Origin: UBA11986 sp963734955
GTDB taxonomy: Bacteria > Bacteroidota > Ignavibacteria > UBA10030 > UBA6906
Length of the DNA stretch: 64,000 nt
Reading direction: 5' to 3'
Assembly: GCA_963734955.1 (NCBI GenBank)
Contig: CAVTJO010000007.1
Coordinates: 62,001-126,000 of the forward strand
Shown: one piece after another, positions 50,292-60,532 of the stretch
How the letters are laid out: the number at the start of each line of letters is the position of its first letter
Numbering within the stretch: the stretch's first letter is position 1
Notes under the pieces: model-generated
The model's database searches: none
Told to the model about the DNA's origin: nothing
The model's input: the letters and a program-made list of their open reading frames with translations, nothing else
Program-made: the position numbers and the translations under genes

Positions 50292-53200
50292 ATGAAAACG
50301 GAATGGCTCTCCAGGCATCTCGCCCTTGTTGTCGCTCTCTGCGTTGTGATTGCTCCTGTTTTGTTGCATGCCCAGCCGTGGATACAGAACACCGGTCAGC
50401 CTGCCGGACAAAATTTTTATGACGTCCAGCGGGCATTTAACAATTACTGGAAAGACAAGAACACCAAGGAACGTGGGAAAGGGTGGAAGCCGTTCAAGCG
50501 GTGGGAGTGGTTCTGGGGTCAGCGCGTGTATCCCACGGGGGATTTCCCCAGCCCCATGCAACTTCTTGCAGAATCGCAAAAGCGATTGCGCGGTGCGCAC
50601 GTCAGTGGACAACCCGCAACGGCAAACTGGACTCCGATGGGACCGGACGATTCTCCCGGAGGTTACGCAGGATTAGGGAGACTGAATTGCGTACGTGTTG
50701 ATCCCAACAACCCCGGCGTTGTCTGGGTTGGCTCTGCGAGCGGGGGCCTGTGGAAGACGACGAACGACGGCGTGACTTGGACGAGCAACACCGACGAGCT
50801 GCCGTCACTCGGAGTCACTGACATCGCCTTCGATCCGACAAGTCCGAACATCATGTACATGGCAACCGGCGATGGAGATGCGAGTGACACCTACAGTGTG
50901 GGGGTGCTGAAATCGACGGACGGTGGAGGAACCTGGAACACAACCGGTCTGAACTGGGTGACATCGCAAGTCAGAGTGCTGTGCAGACTTCTTATTCATC
51001 CGACCAACCCGAATATCTTGATTGCCGCAGGATCTGGAATTCACAAAACGACAAATGGCGGAGTGACTTGGACACAGGTCGCGTCCGGGTCGTTCAGGGA
51101 TATGGAATTCAAGCCGGGCGATCCGAACACGATCTATGCGTCTGGAAACAGCGGACGGATGACACGGTCGACGGATGGCGGCCAATCATGGAGCGACGCA
51201 TCGTCAGGGTTGCCGGGGAATGCGCAGCAGGCTCGCCCTCGGAGTCTCTCCCGCAAATCCAGAATATGTCTATGCTCTTGTCGCGGCTACCGACAATGGT
51301 TTGCGAGGTGTGTATCGCTCCACGAACAGCGGCGACTCGTGGACGGCGCGCGCAACAACACCGAACCTTCTCGGTTGGGCAATTGACGGCTCCGATCAGG
51401 GTGGCCAGGGTTGGTATGATCTCGCGATTGCTGTCTCTCAGTCCAATGCCGAGAAACTCTATGTCGGCGGTGTGAACAACTGGAAGTCGATAGACGGTGG
51501 GACCACCTGGACAATCGCCACGTTCTGGTACAACAACGGGCCCCCCACGGCTCACGCCGACCAACACGACCTGTTCTACGTTCCAGGAACAAGTGTCCTG
51601 TACGACGGCAATGATGGCGGCATCTACAAGACCACGGACGACGGTGCGACGTGGCCCTGGCTTGGGCGTGGATTGACGATCACACAATTCTATCGGTTCG
51701 GGAATTCCGCGACCAATCCGAATGTACTGATCGGAGGTGCGCAGGATAACGGAACCAAACGCCTCAACGGCAACACATGGTACGATGCCATCGGCGGCGA
51801 CGGGATGGAAGCGCTTGTCGACTATTCAAACGAGAACATCCTCTATGGTGAATTGTACTACGGCGATATTTATCGGTCGATGAATGGCGGAGGTTCGTTC
51901 ACACAAATTACGAACACGCTGCCTGAAACAGGTGGGTGGGTCACGCCATACGTTCAGGATCCCTCTGATCCGCAGACACTGTATGCAGGGCTTGTGAACG
52001 TGTGGAAGTCGACCGACCGCGGAGACTCCTGGAACGCGCTTTCAGCGTTCCCCACATCAGCCAAGCTTACGATTGTGGAGGTTGCCCCTTCGAACCCCGA
52101 CGTTATCTATGTTGGAACGGGATCAACGTTGAACAGGACGACAGACGGAGGCGTGAGCTGGCAGGGAATTTCCAATCCTTCCGGTGCCGGGACGGTTACA
52201 TATTTGGCAATCCATCCCATAAACCCCAACCAGATTTGGGTGACCTCTTCCGGATACTCAGCAGGGAACAAGGTGTTCCTCTCAACGAATGGGGGCACAA
52301 GCTGGACCAACATCTCGGGGACGCTGCCGAACGTTCCAGTCAATTGCATCGTGTATCAGGTCAACTCGCCAGAACGGGTGTATGTGGGAACAGATATTGG
52401 CGTGTACTATCGCGATTTGACGACATCTGACTGGCAGGACTACAACACAGGGCTCCCGAACGTCATTGTGAATGAACTGGAGATTCAATACGCAACGCGG
52501 AAACTGCGGTCGGCAACGTACGGTCGGGGCGTGTGGCAGTCAGATCTGATGGGGTTGCAGGGAGTAGTGATTACCGGCGATCCTTCCACGGTTGCGTTTG
52601 GCAGCCACGAGGTGAGTGTTCCCAGCGACACAGTTTCCGTCACACTGTCGAGCTTTGGTTCGGATACACTGGTAATTTCCAGCATGGTTGATCCTGGCTC
52701 TGCGTTTCGAATTGTCAATCGTCCGACATTTCCCTTGCGGCTTGCGCCTACGCAGTCGGTAAGCTTTGGCGTTGCCTTCACTGCCTCATCGTACGGGGTT
52801 GTGAGTGATTCAATTGTTGTCAACAGCAACAGCACGAGTACTCCGGCGATGGCCATTCATCTGTCAGGCAAGGGAGTGATCATCGGCCGCGCACAACCGG
52901 GAGTAATGTATGCGGCCTCGGCAGTTGTTGGCTCAACTCCAAGCCGGTTATACACAGTGGACCCTGCAACGGGAGCTGCAACTCTAGTCGGTCCAACGGG
53001 AATTGGTGAGTTGGATGGTCTCGCAATTCATCCGGTGACGAAGGAATTGTACGGCGTCCTTACAAACAGTGCCAACACAACGTTGTACAGAATCAGTCGT
53101 GAGTTTGGAGATGCGCTTGCGGAGCGGTCGTTGGGCATTCCAAACATGCGGGCGATTGCATTCAACGCAACAGGAAACACGTTGTTCGGGGGCACTGGCA

Positions 53201-53916
53201 ACGGACGGTTCTATTTGATCAATCCTGTAAATGGAGACACGAACTACGTCGGGACTGCTCATGCAAAAATCTACTCCGGGTTTTCGCTTAGCCCGACGTC
53301 CGATATGCTCTGGGCTTCAGCCCGACCACCGCTTATCGGACGGGACAGCATCTATGTTGTCGACCGCGGAACGGGAACGGTGACCGCGATCGGCAGAACA
53401 GGCCTTGGGGTTATTACGCCTTCCATTGCGTTTAACGAACGCGGTAATCTCTTCGCTCTCATCGGCAGCGGAAGTCAGACGAACACGCTCTATTCGTTGG
53501 ACACGCTCACAGGCTCGGCAACGATTATTGGTTCCACGGGCGTGACCGGGCTCCAGGCAATTGCCATGAGAACAGATTCTGCAGGGGTTGTCGGTGTTGG
53601 GGAGCGATCGCAGAGCGGAATTCCGGAATCGTTCGAGCTTGAACAGAATTATCCCAACCCGTTTAACCCGGTGACTCAGATCCGTTTCGGGTTACCAGCC
53701 CAGAGCAGGGTCACGCTCGCCATTCACAACATCCTTGGACAAGAAGTTGCGAGATTGGTGGATGGGATCCAATCCGCAGGTTACCATGAAGTTCTGTGGG
53801 ATGGGACGAACATGAAGGGCGTGCCGGTGGCAAGCGGTCTCTACTTCTACAGACTTGAAGCAAGCGGAGAGGGAAAGGTATTCGCCAATATCAGAAAGAT
53901 GTTGCTGCTCAAGTAG
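50292..53916 (+). CDS. Large secreted propeller protein with T9SS sorting domain, frameshifted
   Basis: The ATG at 50292 opens a signal peptide (LALVVALCVVIAPVLLHAQ) and a sortilin/VPS10-like BNR propeller (STDGGGTWNTTG, TTNGGVTWTQ). At about 51230 the frame changes: one extra base in GCAGGCTCG shifts it, and homology resumes as RLALGVSPANPEYVYALVAA in the frame ending at 53916. Corrected, the protein has about 1207 residues. After the propeller come a choice-of-anchor D-like beta domain, a DUF4394-like region (GVMYAASAVVGSTPSRLYTV) and a T9SS sorting domain (LEQNYPNPFNPVTQIRFGLP, ending RKMLLLK). The last 370 residues closely resemble those of the gene at 60533. Confidence 0.85.
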
Positions 53917-53935
53917 GCGGTCATCCGTTTTCCAC

Positions 53936-53975
53936 GGGCCTTGATCATCTGCGATGGTCAAGGCCCTTTGTGTTT
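53936..53975 (+). terminator. Terminator after the large secreted protein gene
   Basis: Stem GGGCCTTGA / TCAAGGCCC with a 13-nt loop, then TTTGTGTTT, 20 bp after the stop. Confidence 0.75.
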
Positions 53976-53996
53976 AAGTGTCGTTCCACAAAATCA

Positions 53997-54034
53997 AAGA
54001 ACCCCTGCCATGGTTTCCACGGTGAGGGGTTCTT
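53997..54034 (-). terminator. Terminator after the VWA gene
   Basis: On the minus strand, stem AGAACCCCT / AGGGGTTCT with a further GCC/GGT pairing inside, followed by a T-rich stretch (CTTTGATTTT). It lies 23 bp after the VWA stop. Confidence 0.7.
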
Positions 54035-54056
54035 CGCGATGTGTTCCTGCTCCAAC

Positions 54057-55157
54057 TTATCGTGAGGTGAACTTCTTCTTCCTGTTTCTGATGTAGTCGA
54101 CGAAAACGAATTCGCCGAGATTATTGAGGGACGAATAGTACGCGCGGCCCTGGTTGGCCTTCGTAAGCTCTTCCACGAAGTTGATGAGATAGGGATCCCG
54201 GGCAACCATGAAGGTGGTAATCGGGATGTGCTCCCGTCGGCAGGCCACCGCCTCATCCAGTGTCTTGTTCACAATCTTGGGGTCAAGACCGAACGAGTTC
54301 TTGTAGAGTCTCCCGTTGCCGTCAAAGATTGCCGAGGGCTTTCCATCTGTCACCATGAAAATCTGCTTGTTTGCATTCCCGTGTTTGCGGAGGAGGTTGC
54401 GCGCAAGCTGAAGTCCGGCTTTGGTGTTCGTATGGTACGGTCCGACCGTCAGGAACGGGAGCTCGTTAATGCTCACCAGTTCCGCATCATCCCCGAATGT
54501 CACCAACGAGAGATAATCCTTCGGGAACCGCGTCATGATCAACTCGGAGAGTGCCAGTGCGACCTGCTTGGCTGGAGTTATTCGATCCTCCCCGTACAGT
54601 ATCATGCTGTGGCTGATGTCGATCATCAACACCGTGGCGCATGAGGTCTGGTGTTCGGTCTCGTAGACTTCCAGATCTTCTTCCTTGAGCGTAAAATCAT
54701 CGATGCCGTCGCGGCGGAAGGCGTTGGAGAGGGTCGACGTGAGGTCGATATTGGTCGGCTGGTCGCCGAAACTGAACTTCTTTGTTTCGCTCAGGCGATC
54801 CACGCCGGAGCCGGTGTACGGAGTCTCATGAGCACCGGGCGGAGCCTTCTTGAGTGATGTGAAAATCTCGTGCAACGCATCCTGCCTGATACGTTGAATG
54901 CCTTTGGTTGTCAGCGTAGGGATGTCCTTGACATCCTCAATGATTCCCTTCTCCCGCAGCTTGTCGATGAGATCATCCATTGTCATGTTCTCATCAAAGA
55001 GTCCATACTCTTCCGCGATCTGCTTGAGCCATTCGAGGGCTTCCTGCACATCACCGCTTGTCTGGACTACGAGGTAACTGAAGAGCGACATCATCTGCTG
55101 GAGCTTTTGCTCGTCAGTCTGTGACTCGGATGTCCATTTGGAATAGCGAAATCGCAT
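54057..55157 (-). CDS. VWA domain protein paired with MoxR-like ATPase
   Basis: A 366-residue cytosolic protein. The N-terminal half (residues 1-165) is helical and acidic; the C-terminal half is a von Willebrand A domain with an intact MIDAS: D180-x-S182-x-S184, the Thr in TNTKAGLQLA, and the Asp in VTDGKPSA. VWA proteins act with MoxR-type AAA+ ATPases as chaperone-like or metal-insertion systems. The ATPase gene lies 32 bp upstream on the same strand, supporting a functional pair. A terminator follows. Confidence 0.87.
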   Translation of the reverse strand: MRFRYSKWTSESQTDEQKLQQMMSLFSYLVVQTSGDVQEALEWLKQIAEEYGLFDENMTMDDLIDKLREKGIIEDVKDIPTLTTKGIQRIRQDALHEIFTSLKKAPPGAHETPYTGSGVDRLSETKKFSFGDQPTNIDLTSTLSNAFRRDGIDDFTLKEEDLEVYETEHQTSCATVLMIDISHSMILYGEDRITPAKQVALALSELIMTRFPKDYLSLVTFGDDAELVSINELPFLTVGPYHTNTKAGLQLARNLLRKHGNANKQIFMVTDGKPSAIFDGNGRLYKNSFGLDPKIVNKTLDEAVACRREHIPITTFMVARDPYLINFVEELTKANQGRAYYSSLNNLGEFVFVDYIRNRKKKFTSR

Positions 55158-55189
55158 TCAGATCATCCCCGGAAGCTCAACCGATCGAA

Positions 55190-56698
55190 TCAGTCCTCTT
55201 CAAAACCCCTGCCGGGTCCGGCAAAGATGCTGCCAACCATGTCCTTGTACGACGTTACGTGATCCACTTCATCCTTGGCGATCTTGGAGTTCTGATGCAG
55301 CCCGTCAAGCACAAACTCCATCACCGACGGAAGCTCATAGCGCTCGTCGACGCCGGACATGTGCTTCCGTGCAAACTCCCGCAATCCCTTCACCTTGTCA
55401 AGCTCTCGTGTATATTCCTCAAGGGTCAAATCATCCGAAAGTTCTGCCACATTGCCGGACTCGAACCACTGGATGATCTTGCCGTATTCCGGGTCATCCG
55501 CTCCGGGTTTGTTTCCCTGTTCCTGCTGAGGACGGGCGCGTTTCTTCAACGGATCCGGAAAATACTTTTTGAATGTCTCCCGGACAGCCTTGCCCACCAG
55601 CGCCCTGCTAACCTTGACAGACCCTTCCTGTTCGCCTTCAAACACCAGCTCCAGTTTGCCGGTCATCCCCGGTAGAACGTGTGCAAGATCGCAGATACGG
55701 GGGACCACCACACTCTCCCGCCGGAGAATTGCCCGTCGCTCTGCGTTGCTGACCAGGTTCTCCATTGCCGCAATCGTAAGTCGCGCGCTTACACCCGACT
55801 TTTGATCGACAAACTCGCTTTTGCGCGCTTCGAACGCGACCTGCTCCACGATCTCCTTGAAGAATGCCGGGACCCTGATGTCACATCCTCCGCGGGCGAT
55901 GTGCGCTTCTTGCTGTGTAATAGAGATGGCTTCGTCAAGCGAGCGCGGGTAGTGAGTCAGGATTTGCGAATCGATCCTGTCCTTCAGGGGCGTGATGATG
56001 TTGCCGCGATTGGTGTAATCTTCAGGATTTGCGGTGAACACCAGCATAATGTCCATCGGGATGCGCACGTTGAAACCCCTGATCTGGATATCCTTTTCTT
56101 CCATGATGTTGAAGAGGCCTACCTGGATGCGCGGTTGAAGATCCGGCAACTCGTTGATCGCAAAGATGGCGCGGTTGCAGCGCGGGATGATGCCAAAATG
56201 GATTGCGCCTTCGTGCGCGTAGTGGAGGCGTTGCGCCGCCGCCTTGATGGGATCGATGTCCCCGATCAGGTCAGCGATGGTTACATCAGGCGTTGCAAGT
56301 TTCTCGCCGTAGCGTTGATCGCGGTGGACCCATTCGATCGCGGTCGCATCGCCGCATTGGTTGACGAGGTCTGTCGCAAACTTGCTGACCGGGTGAAATG
56401 GGTTGTCGTTGATCTCGCTGCCCTTGACGACAGGGATGTACTCGTCGAGCAGACCCGGCAGTGAGCGGACAATCCGCGATTTTGCCTGACCGCGCAGCCC
56501 GAGAAGGATAATGTCGTGACGTGCAAGTACGGCGTTCACGATGGCGGGGATGACGGTCTTCTCGTAACCGATGATCCCGGGGAACAGCGGTTCATTGCTT
56601 CGCAACTTACGGATCAGATTATCCCGCAACTCATCCTTCACCGGCTTCACAGTGTAACCACTCTTGCGAAGCTCTCCGAGCGTCGGCGGCCTGTTCAT
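55190..56698 (-). CDS. MoxR-like/magnesium chelatase-type AAA+ ATPase
   Basis: A 502-residue AAA+ protein of the chelatase I-subunit-like group. The Walker A is LLGLRGQAKSRIVRSL, in which the last glycine of G-x4-G-K-S is Ala; the Walker B is IFAINELPDL, where Asn stands for the usual Asp. Sensor-like VFTANPEDYTNRGNIITPLK and PLKDRID follow. The C-terminal part (about 380-502) is acidic and helical. The ATG at 56698 has GAGAAAAG upstream and gives the family start; an earlier ATG at 56764 is less likely. Its partner is the VWA protein downstream. Confidence 0.85.
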   Translation of the reverse strand: MNRPPTLGELRKSGYTVKPVKDELRDNLIRKLRSNEPLFPGIIGYEKTVIPAIVNAVLARHDIILLGLRGQAKSRIVRSLPGLLDEYIPVVKGSEINDNPFHPVSKFATDLVNQCGDATAIEWVHRDQRYGEKLATPDVTIADLIGDIDPIKAAAQRLHYAHEGAIHFGIIPRCNRAIFAINELPDLQPRIQVGLFNIMEEKDIQIRGFNVRIPMDIMLVFTANPEDYTNRGNIITPLKDRIDSQILTHYPRSLDEAISITQQEAHIARGGCDIRVPAFFKEIVEQVAFEARKSEFVDQKSGVSARLTIAAMENLVSNAERRAILRRESVVVPRICDLAHVLPGMTGKLELVFEGEQEGSVKVSRALVGKAVRETFKKYFPDPLKKRARPQQEQGNKPGADDPEYGKIIQWFESGNVAELSDDLTLEEYTRELDKVKGLREFARKHMSGVDERYELPSVMEFVLDGLHQNSKIAKDEVDHVTSYKDMVGSIFAGPGRGFEED

Positions 56699-56851
56699 AC
56701 TTTTCTCAATCCTGAAGTGTGTCGGGTCAATGTACTCCCTTTCATTCTGAAAATCAATGAACACAGTGTCGTGCGTTCATTGCAAATGCTATTGAAATTT
56801 GGTACCATGTGCCTGCCCTGAATGCAACGTCGTGGTATCGGGTTTCTTCAG

Positions 56852-57928
56852 ATGAACATGAGGAACACAATTCATAGAACATTAATCATTCGTTTTAGTT
56901 CCGTAGGCGACATAATCCTCTCATCGCTCCTCCTTCGGGTTCTTCACAAGCGCTTCCCGGAATGCCGGATTGACTATCTTGTCAAGAAGGAATATGCCGA
57001 CCTTGTTCGCTTCAATCCACATATTGCCAACGTGATTGAATTTCCAGTCTCCAGCGGGGTTCGTGAGCTGCACGAGATACGGCGGGTGATTCGGAATTCA
57101 CAATACGATTTGATCGTCGACATCCATGACAGCATCCGGAGCAGGTACATTTGTGCCGGCTTCCACACGGTGGTGAGAATACGCAAGCGCAAACTTGCGC
57201 GCTTCCTGCTGGTCAAGGCAAAATGGAATGTGTACGACTGGTTTGGCGGAGCGCCCGGTGTTGCAGAGCGGTATCTTGAACCTGTGAAAGACCTGGCCGT
57301 TGAGAATGACGGCAACGGTCTCGAAGTGTTTATCCCGGATTCCACGGCTGCCAACACGGCCAGGATTCTTCTCAATGGGGGTGTCAAAGAGGGAGATGTT
57401 GCGATTGGGATATGTCCATCTGCCAGGCATAATAACAAGATGTGGTTGAAGGATCGGTTTGTCGAGACAGCTTCAATGCTCGCCCGTGAAGAGAATGCAG
57501 CGATACTTCTTTTCGGGTCGGGCAAGGATGAGGAGATCCGTTGCGGGGAGATCAAATCGCTTATAGCTCAAAAGTCACCCGGGACAGTTGTGCTGGACCT
57601 CTCGGGTGGAACTTCTCTTCCCGAGACTGCTGCACTTATGGACAGGTGCTCCGTGGTGATTACAAACGACAGCGGGCTTATGCATCTCGCCGCCGCACGC
57701 AAGCGGAACGTGGTGGCAATCTTCGGTCCAACTGTGAAAAGCCTTGGATTCTTTCCTTATGGCACTCGAAGCACGGTGGTTGAGGATAACTCCCTCTCCT
57801 GCCGCCCGTGTACACACATCGGACTGTCGCATTGCCCCAAGGGACACTTCAAATGTATGAACGATATTGAGTCATCTACCGTCATTGAGGCTGCGCGGCA
57901 TCTCCTGCACGAGCCATTGGGACAATGA
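56852..57928 (+). CDS. Glycosyltransferase family 9 (heptosyltransferase-like)
   Basis: A 358-residue GT-B enzyme of the LPS heptosyltransferase family. The N-terminal LIIRFSSVGDIILSSLLLRV is the typical start, and the C-terminal domain has GICPSARHNNKMWLKDRF and the donor-binding TNDSGLMHLAAAR. It transfers a heptose or related sugar onto the LPS core from the cytosolic side. The ATG at 56852 or 56858 fits the family; an ATG at 56822 would add ten residues. It overlaps waaA by 4 bp, which supports an LPS core operon. Confidence 0.88.
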   Translation: MNMRNTIHRTLIIRFSSVGDIILSSLLLRVLHKRFPECRIDYLVKKEYADLVRFNPHIANVIEFPVSSGVRELHEIRRVIRNSQYDLIVDIHDSIRSRYICAGFHTVVRIRKRKLARFLLVKAKWNVYDWFGGAPGVAERYLEPVKDLAVENDGNGLEVFIPDSTAANTARILLNGGVKEGDVAIGICPSARHNNKMWLKDRFVETASMLAREENAAILLFGSGKDEEIRCGEIKSLIAQKSPGTVVLDLSGGTSLPETAALMDRCSVVITNDSGLMHLAAARKRNVVAIFGPTVKSLGFFPYGTRSTVVEDNSLSCRPCTHIGLSHCPKGHFKCMNDIESSTVIEAARHLLHEPLGQ

Positions 57929-59229
57929 AGCGCGTCTACAAAAATGTGTACTCCGTTGTCGTGATCCCGCTGCTGTGGATTGTCCTTCGCTCCCTGGGTC
58001 TGTTCAACAGCAAGATTCGGAGGGGGATACGAGGGAGACGGGACCTGGTTCAATCGCTCAGACATCAGATGCAGGGTCTCCAATCGGGGAAGCGCGTGTG
58101 GTTTCACTCGTCCTCCCTGGGGGAGTTTGAACAGGCAAAACCGATCATCGTTGCACTCAAGCAGCGATTTCCCGACATTCGGGTGATTGCCAGTTTCTTC
58201 TCGCCTTCCGGGTACGAGCATTCCAGAAAATATGCACTCGCCGATGTGATAACCTACCTGCCCTTTGACACACGGAAGAGTGCCCGGCAGTTCATCGATA
58301 TCGTCCGACCGGATGTGGCGGTCATGGTCCGGTATGATGTTTGGCCGAACCATATCTGGGAACTTGAACGCCGCAGCATTCCGACACTGATCGCCAACGC
58401 CACCATGCGCAGACAAACCAACCGGCGCATTCCTTTCGTCCGGAGTTTCCACCACTATGTATACAATGCTCTCACGGATATTCTGACAGTTTCGCCCGAG
58501 GATGCAGATGTCTTTGCATTGTTCAATCTTGACCGGCCGACCATTCAGCCAATCGGCGACACACGATATGATCAGGTGAGTACGCGTAGCACCGAGGCAC
58601 GGAAACGGCACATCATGCCCGACGCGGTTGTTCAGCACAAGCGCATCCTTGTCGCGGGCAGTATATGGCCGGAGGACGAAGCAGTCCTTCTGCCGGCGGT
58701 TCTGAAGTTGCAGCAAGAGATCAAGGACCTTCTCGTGATTCTTGTTCCGCACGAGCCGACGCTTGAACATCTTGAGAACCTTGAGCAAGAGCTCCTGGGA
58801 AAAGCAACCTTTATTCGCTTTTCCGGGTTGAATGAATATCAGGGGGAGCAGGTGATCATCGTTGATAGTATCGGTGTTCTGCTGATCCTCTACGCATACG
58901 CGCATGTTGCGTACATTGGCGGGAGTTTCCGCCAGGGAATTCACAACGTTCTGGAGGCTGCGGTGTACGGCATCCCGGTGGTGTTTGGCCCCCGCCACAG
59001 GAATTCACAGGAGCCTCTCCAGCTTGTTGAACGTGGCGGTGGGTTTGTTGTCAACGATGGGGATGAATTGTATCGCACCTTCAAGAACCTTTTGGAGGAT
59101 GACGCGGCACGCTCAACTGCAGGTACCCGCTCTGCCCAATTTGTTCAATCGAATGTGGGGGCAACCGACAGATTCCTCCAGCATCTGGAACCGTACCTGT
59201 CCGACAAGAAACCTCGGGTGCAAAAGTAA
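57925..59229 (+). CDS. waaA: 3-deoxy-D-manno-octulosonic acid transferase
   Basis: A 434-residue Kdo transferase that attaches Kdo to lipid A. It has the N-terminal membrane-associated helix (VVVIPLLWIVLRSLG), the region VWFHSSSLGEFEQAKP corresponding to the catalytic Glu segment, the GSIWPEDEAVLLP motif and the YIGGSFRQGIHNVLEAAVYG donor site. It starts within the previous gene (4-bp overlap) and its stop overlaps the larC ATG by one base. Together with the GT9 gene it indicates an LPS-bearing outer membrane. Confidence 0.94.
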   Translation: MKRVYKNVYSVVVIPLLWIVLRSLGLFNSKIRRGIRGRRDLVQSLRHQMQGLQSGKRVWFHSSSLGEFEQAKPIIVALKQRFPDIRVIASFFSPSGYEHSRKYALADVITYLPFDTRKSARQFIDIVRPDVAVMVRYDVWPNHIWELERRSIPTLIANATMRRQTNRRIPFVRSFHHYVYNALTDILTVSPEDADVFALFNLDRPTIQPIGDTRYDQVSTRSTEARKRHIMPDAVVQHKRILVAGSIWPEDEAVLLPAVLKLQQEIKDLLVILVPHEPTLEHLENLEQELLGKATFIRFSGLNEYQGEQVIIVDSIGVLLILYAYAHVAYIGGSFRQGIHNVLEAAVYGIPVVFGPRHRNSQEPLQLVERGGGFVVNDGDELYRTFKNLLEDDAARSTAGTRSAQFVQSNVGATDRFLQHLEPYLSDKKPRVQK

Positions 59230-60401
59230 TGAAGATCGCGTACTTCGACACAATCGCCGGCATCGCAGGAGACATGACGATGGCCGCATTTGTGAGCGCC
59301 GGTTTGCCCATCGATGAGCTTTCCAACGAGCTCGCGAAACTCCCCCTCAAGGGATTTGAACTGATTGGCAGTCATGTCCAGCGCAGCGGGATCAGTGCCG
59401 TGCATATCGATGTTGCGATTGGGCAGGAGCCGCACTACCATCGCCATCTGAAAGACATCCACTCTATTATAGAGGCCAGCTCCCTGTCTGACGAGGTCAA
59501 GGCGCGCGCTAAGTCTGTCTTTGCAGTGATTGCGGCCGCCGAGGCAACAGTGCATAACACGACAGTTGAGAAGGTTCACTTCCACGAGGTTGGCGCACTT
59601 GACTCGATCGTGGATATCGTTGGCGCGGCAGTGTGTCTGGAGAGATTCGGTATCGAGCGGGTCTATTCGTGCCCGGTTCGACTCGGGAACGGTGGCTTCA
59701 TCAAAACGCAACACGGAATAATGCCAACACCGACTCCTGCAACGCTCGAAATCCTTAAAGACTATCCAACTATTCTGACCACCATTCCGCAGGAGTTGAC
59801 CACGCCGACGGGCGCTGCCATCATCAAGGCTTTCTCCTCGGGCATGCTGAATGACGAGACGCTGACTGTTCGTGCCATCGGATACGGGGCCGGATCGAAG
59901 GAGATCCCTGAGACCCCAAATCTGCTCAGGGTTGTCGTGGGAGAGTTGTCCGATGAGTACGACAGGGATGAGATTGTGACCATCGAAACCAACATTGATG
60001 ACATGAACCCGCAGGTGTACCCCTACCTCATCGACCATCTCCTGGCGGCAGGCGCTCACGACGCATATCTTGTGCCCATCATCATGAAGAAAGGGCGACC
60101 GGGGATTCTCCTTTCCGTTATGTGTTCGAAACCAGCGCTGGATAGAATATCATCACTCATCTATAGGGAAACGTCGACCATCGGGTTGCGCGTGCAGCCG
60201 GTGGGAAGAAGAAAACTGCCGCGAAATGCGACAGAAGTAGACACTTCGTTCGGGAGGATCCGTGCGAAGACAGTTCTGAGAAATGGGAAGGAAATCACGT
60301 CCCCGGAGTTTGACGAATGCAGACGCATTGCTGATGACCGTCATCTTCCCGTTCTTGACGTGATACGTATCCTGGAACGGGAGTTGAACACGGGAAATTA
60401 A
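59229..60401 (+). CDS. larC: Nickel pincer cofactor cyclometallase LarC
   Basis: A 390-residue LarC: IAYFDTIAGIAGDMTMAAFV at the N-terminus, VHFHEVGALDSIVDIVGA in the middle and TNIDDMNPQVYPYLIDHLLA in the C-terminal part. LarC inserts nickel into the pyridinium-bisthiocarboxylate cofactor of lactate racemase-type enzymes. In Lactobacillus the gene needs a ribosomal frameshift; here it is one frame. No larA, larB or larE is in the window, so its partners must lie elsewhere. Coupling to waaA by a 1-bp overlap looks like chance operon membership. Confidence 0.93.
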   Translation: MKIAYFDTIAGIAGDMTMAAFVSAGLPIDELSNELAKLPLKGFELIGSHVQRSGISAVHIDVAIGQEPHYHRHLKDIHSIIEASSLSDEVKARAKSVFAVIAAAEATVHNTTVEKVHFHEVGALDSIVDIVGAAVCLERFGIERVYSCPVRLGNGGFIKTQHGIMPTPTPATLEILKDYPTILTTIPQELTTPTGAAIIKAFSSGMLNDETLTVRAIGYGAGSKEIPETPNLLRVVVGELSDEYDRDEIVTIETNIDDMNPQVYPYLIDHLLAAGAHDAYLVPIIMKKGRPGILLSVMCSKPALDRISSLIYRETSTIGLRVQPVGRRKLPRNATEVDTSFGRIRAKTVLRNGKEITSPEFDECRRIADDRHLPVLDVIRILERELNTGN

Positions 60402-60453
60402 TCAATATGCGCCACGGTCGGCATTTGTCTGGAAGTATGATCTGAATTTCGGC

Positions 60454-60483
60454 TTGCGGCTTTAACTGAAAAAATGTTACTTG
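60454..60483 (+). promoter_or_regulatory. Candidate promoter of the second propeller gene
   Basis: TTG at 60454-60456, 20 nt, then TTACTTG at 60477-60483, similar to the -33/-7 pairs elsewhere in the window. It is 49 nt before the start codon. Confidence 0.35.
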
Positions 60484-60532
60484 TATGTGTCCAATTATCG
60501 TGCCGCCACGTCATTCCAAAGGAGAATTGAGA

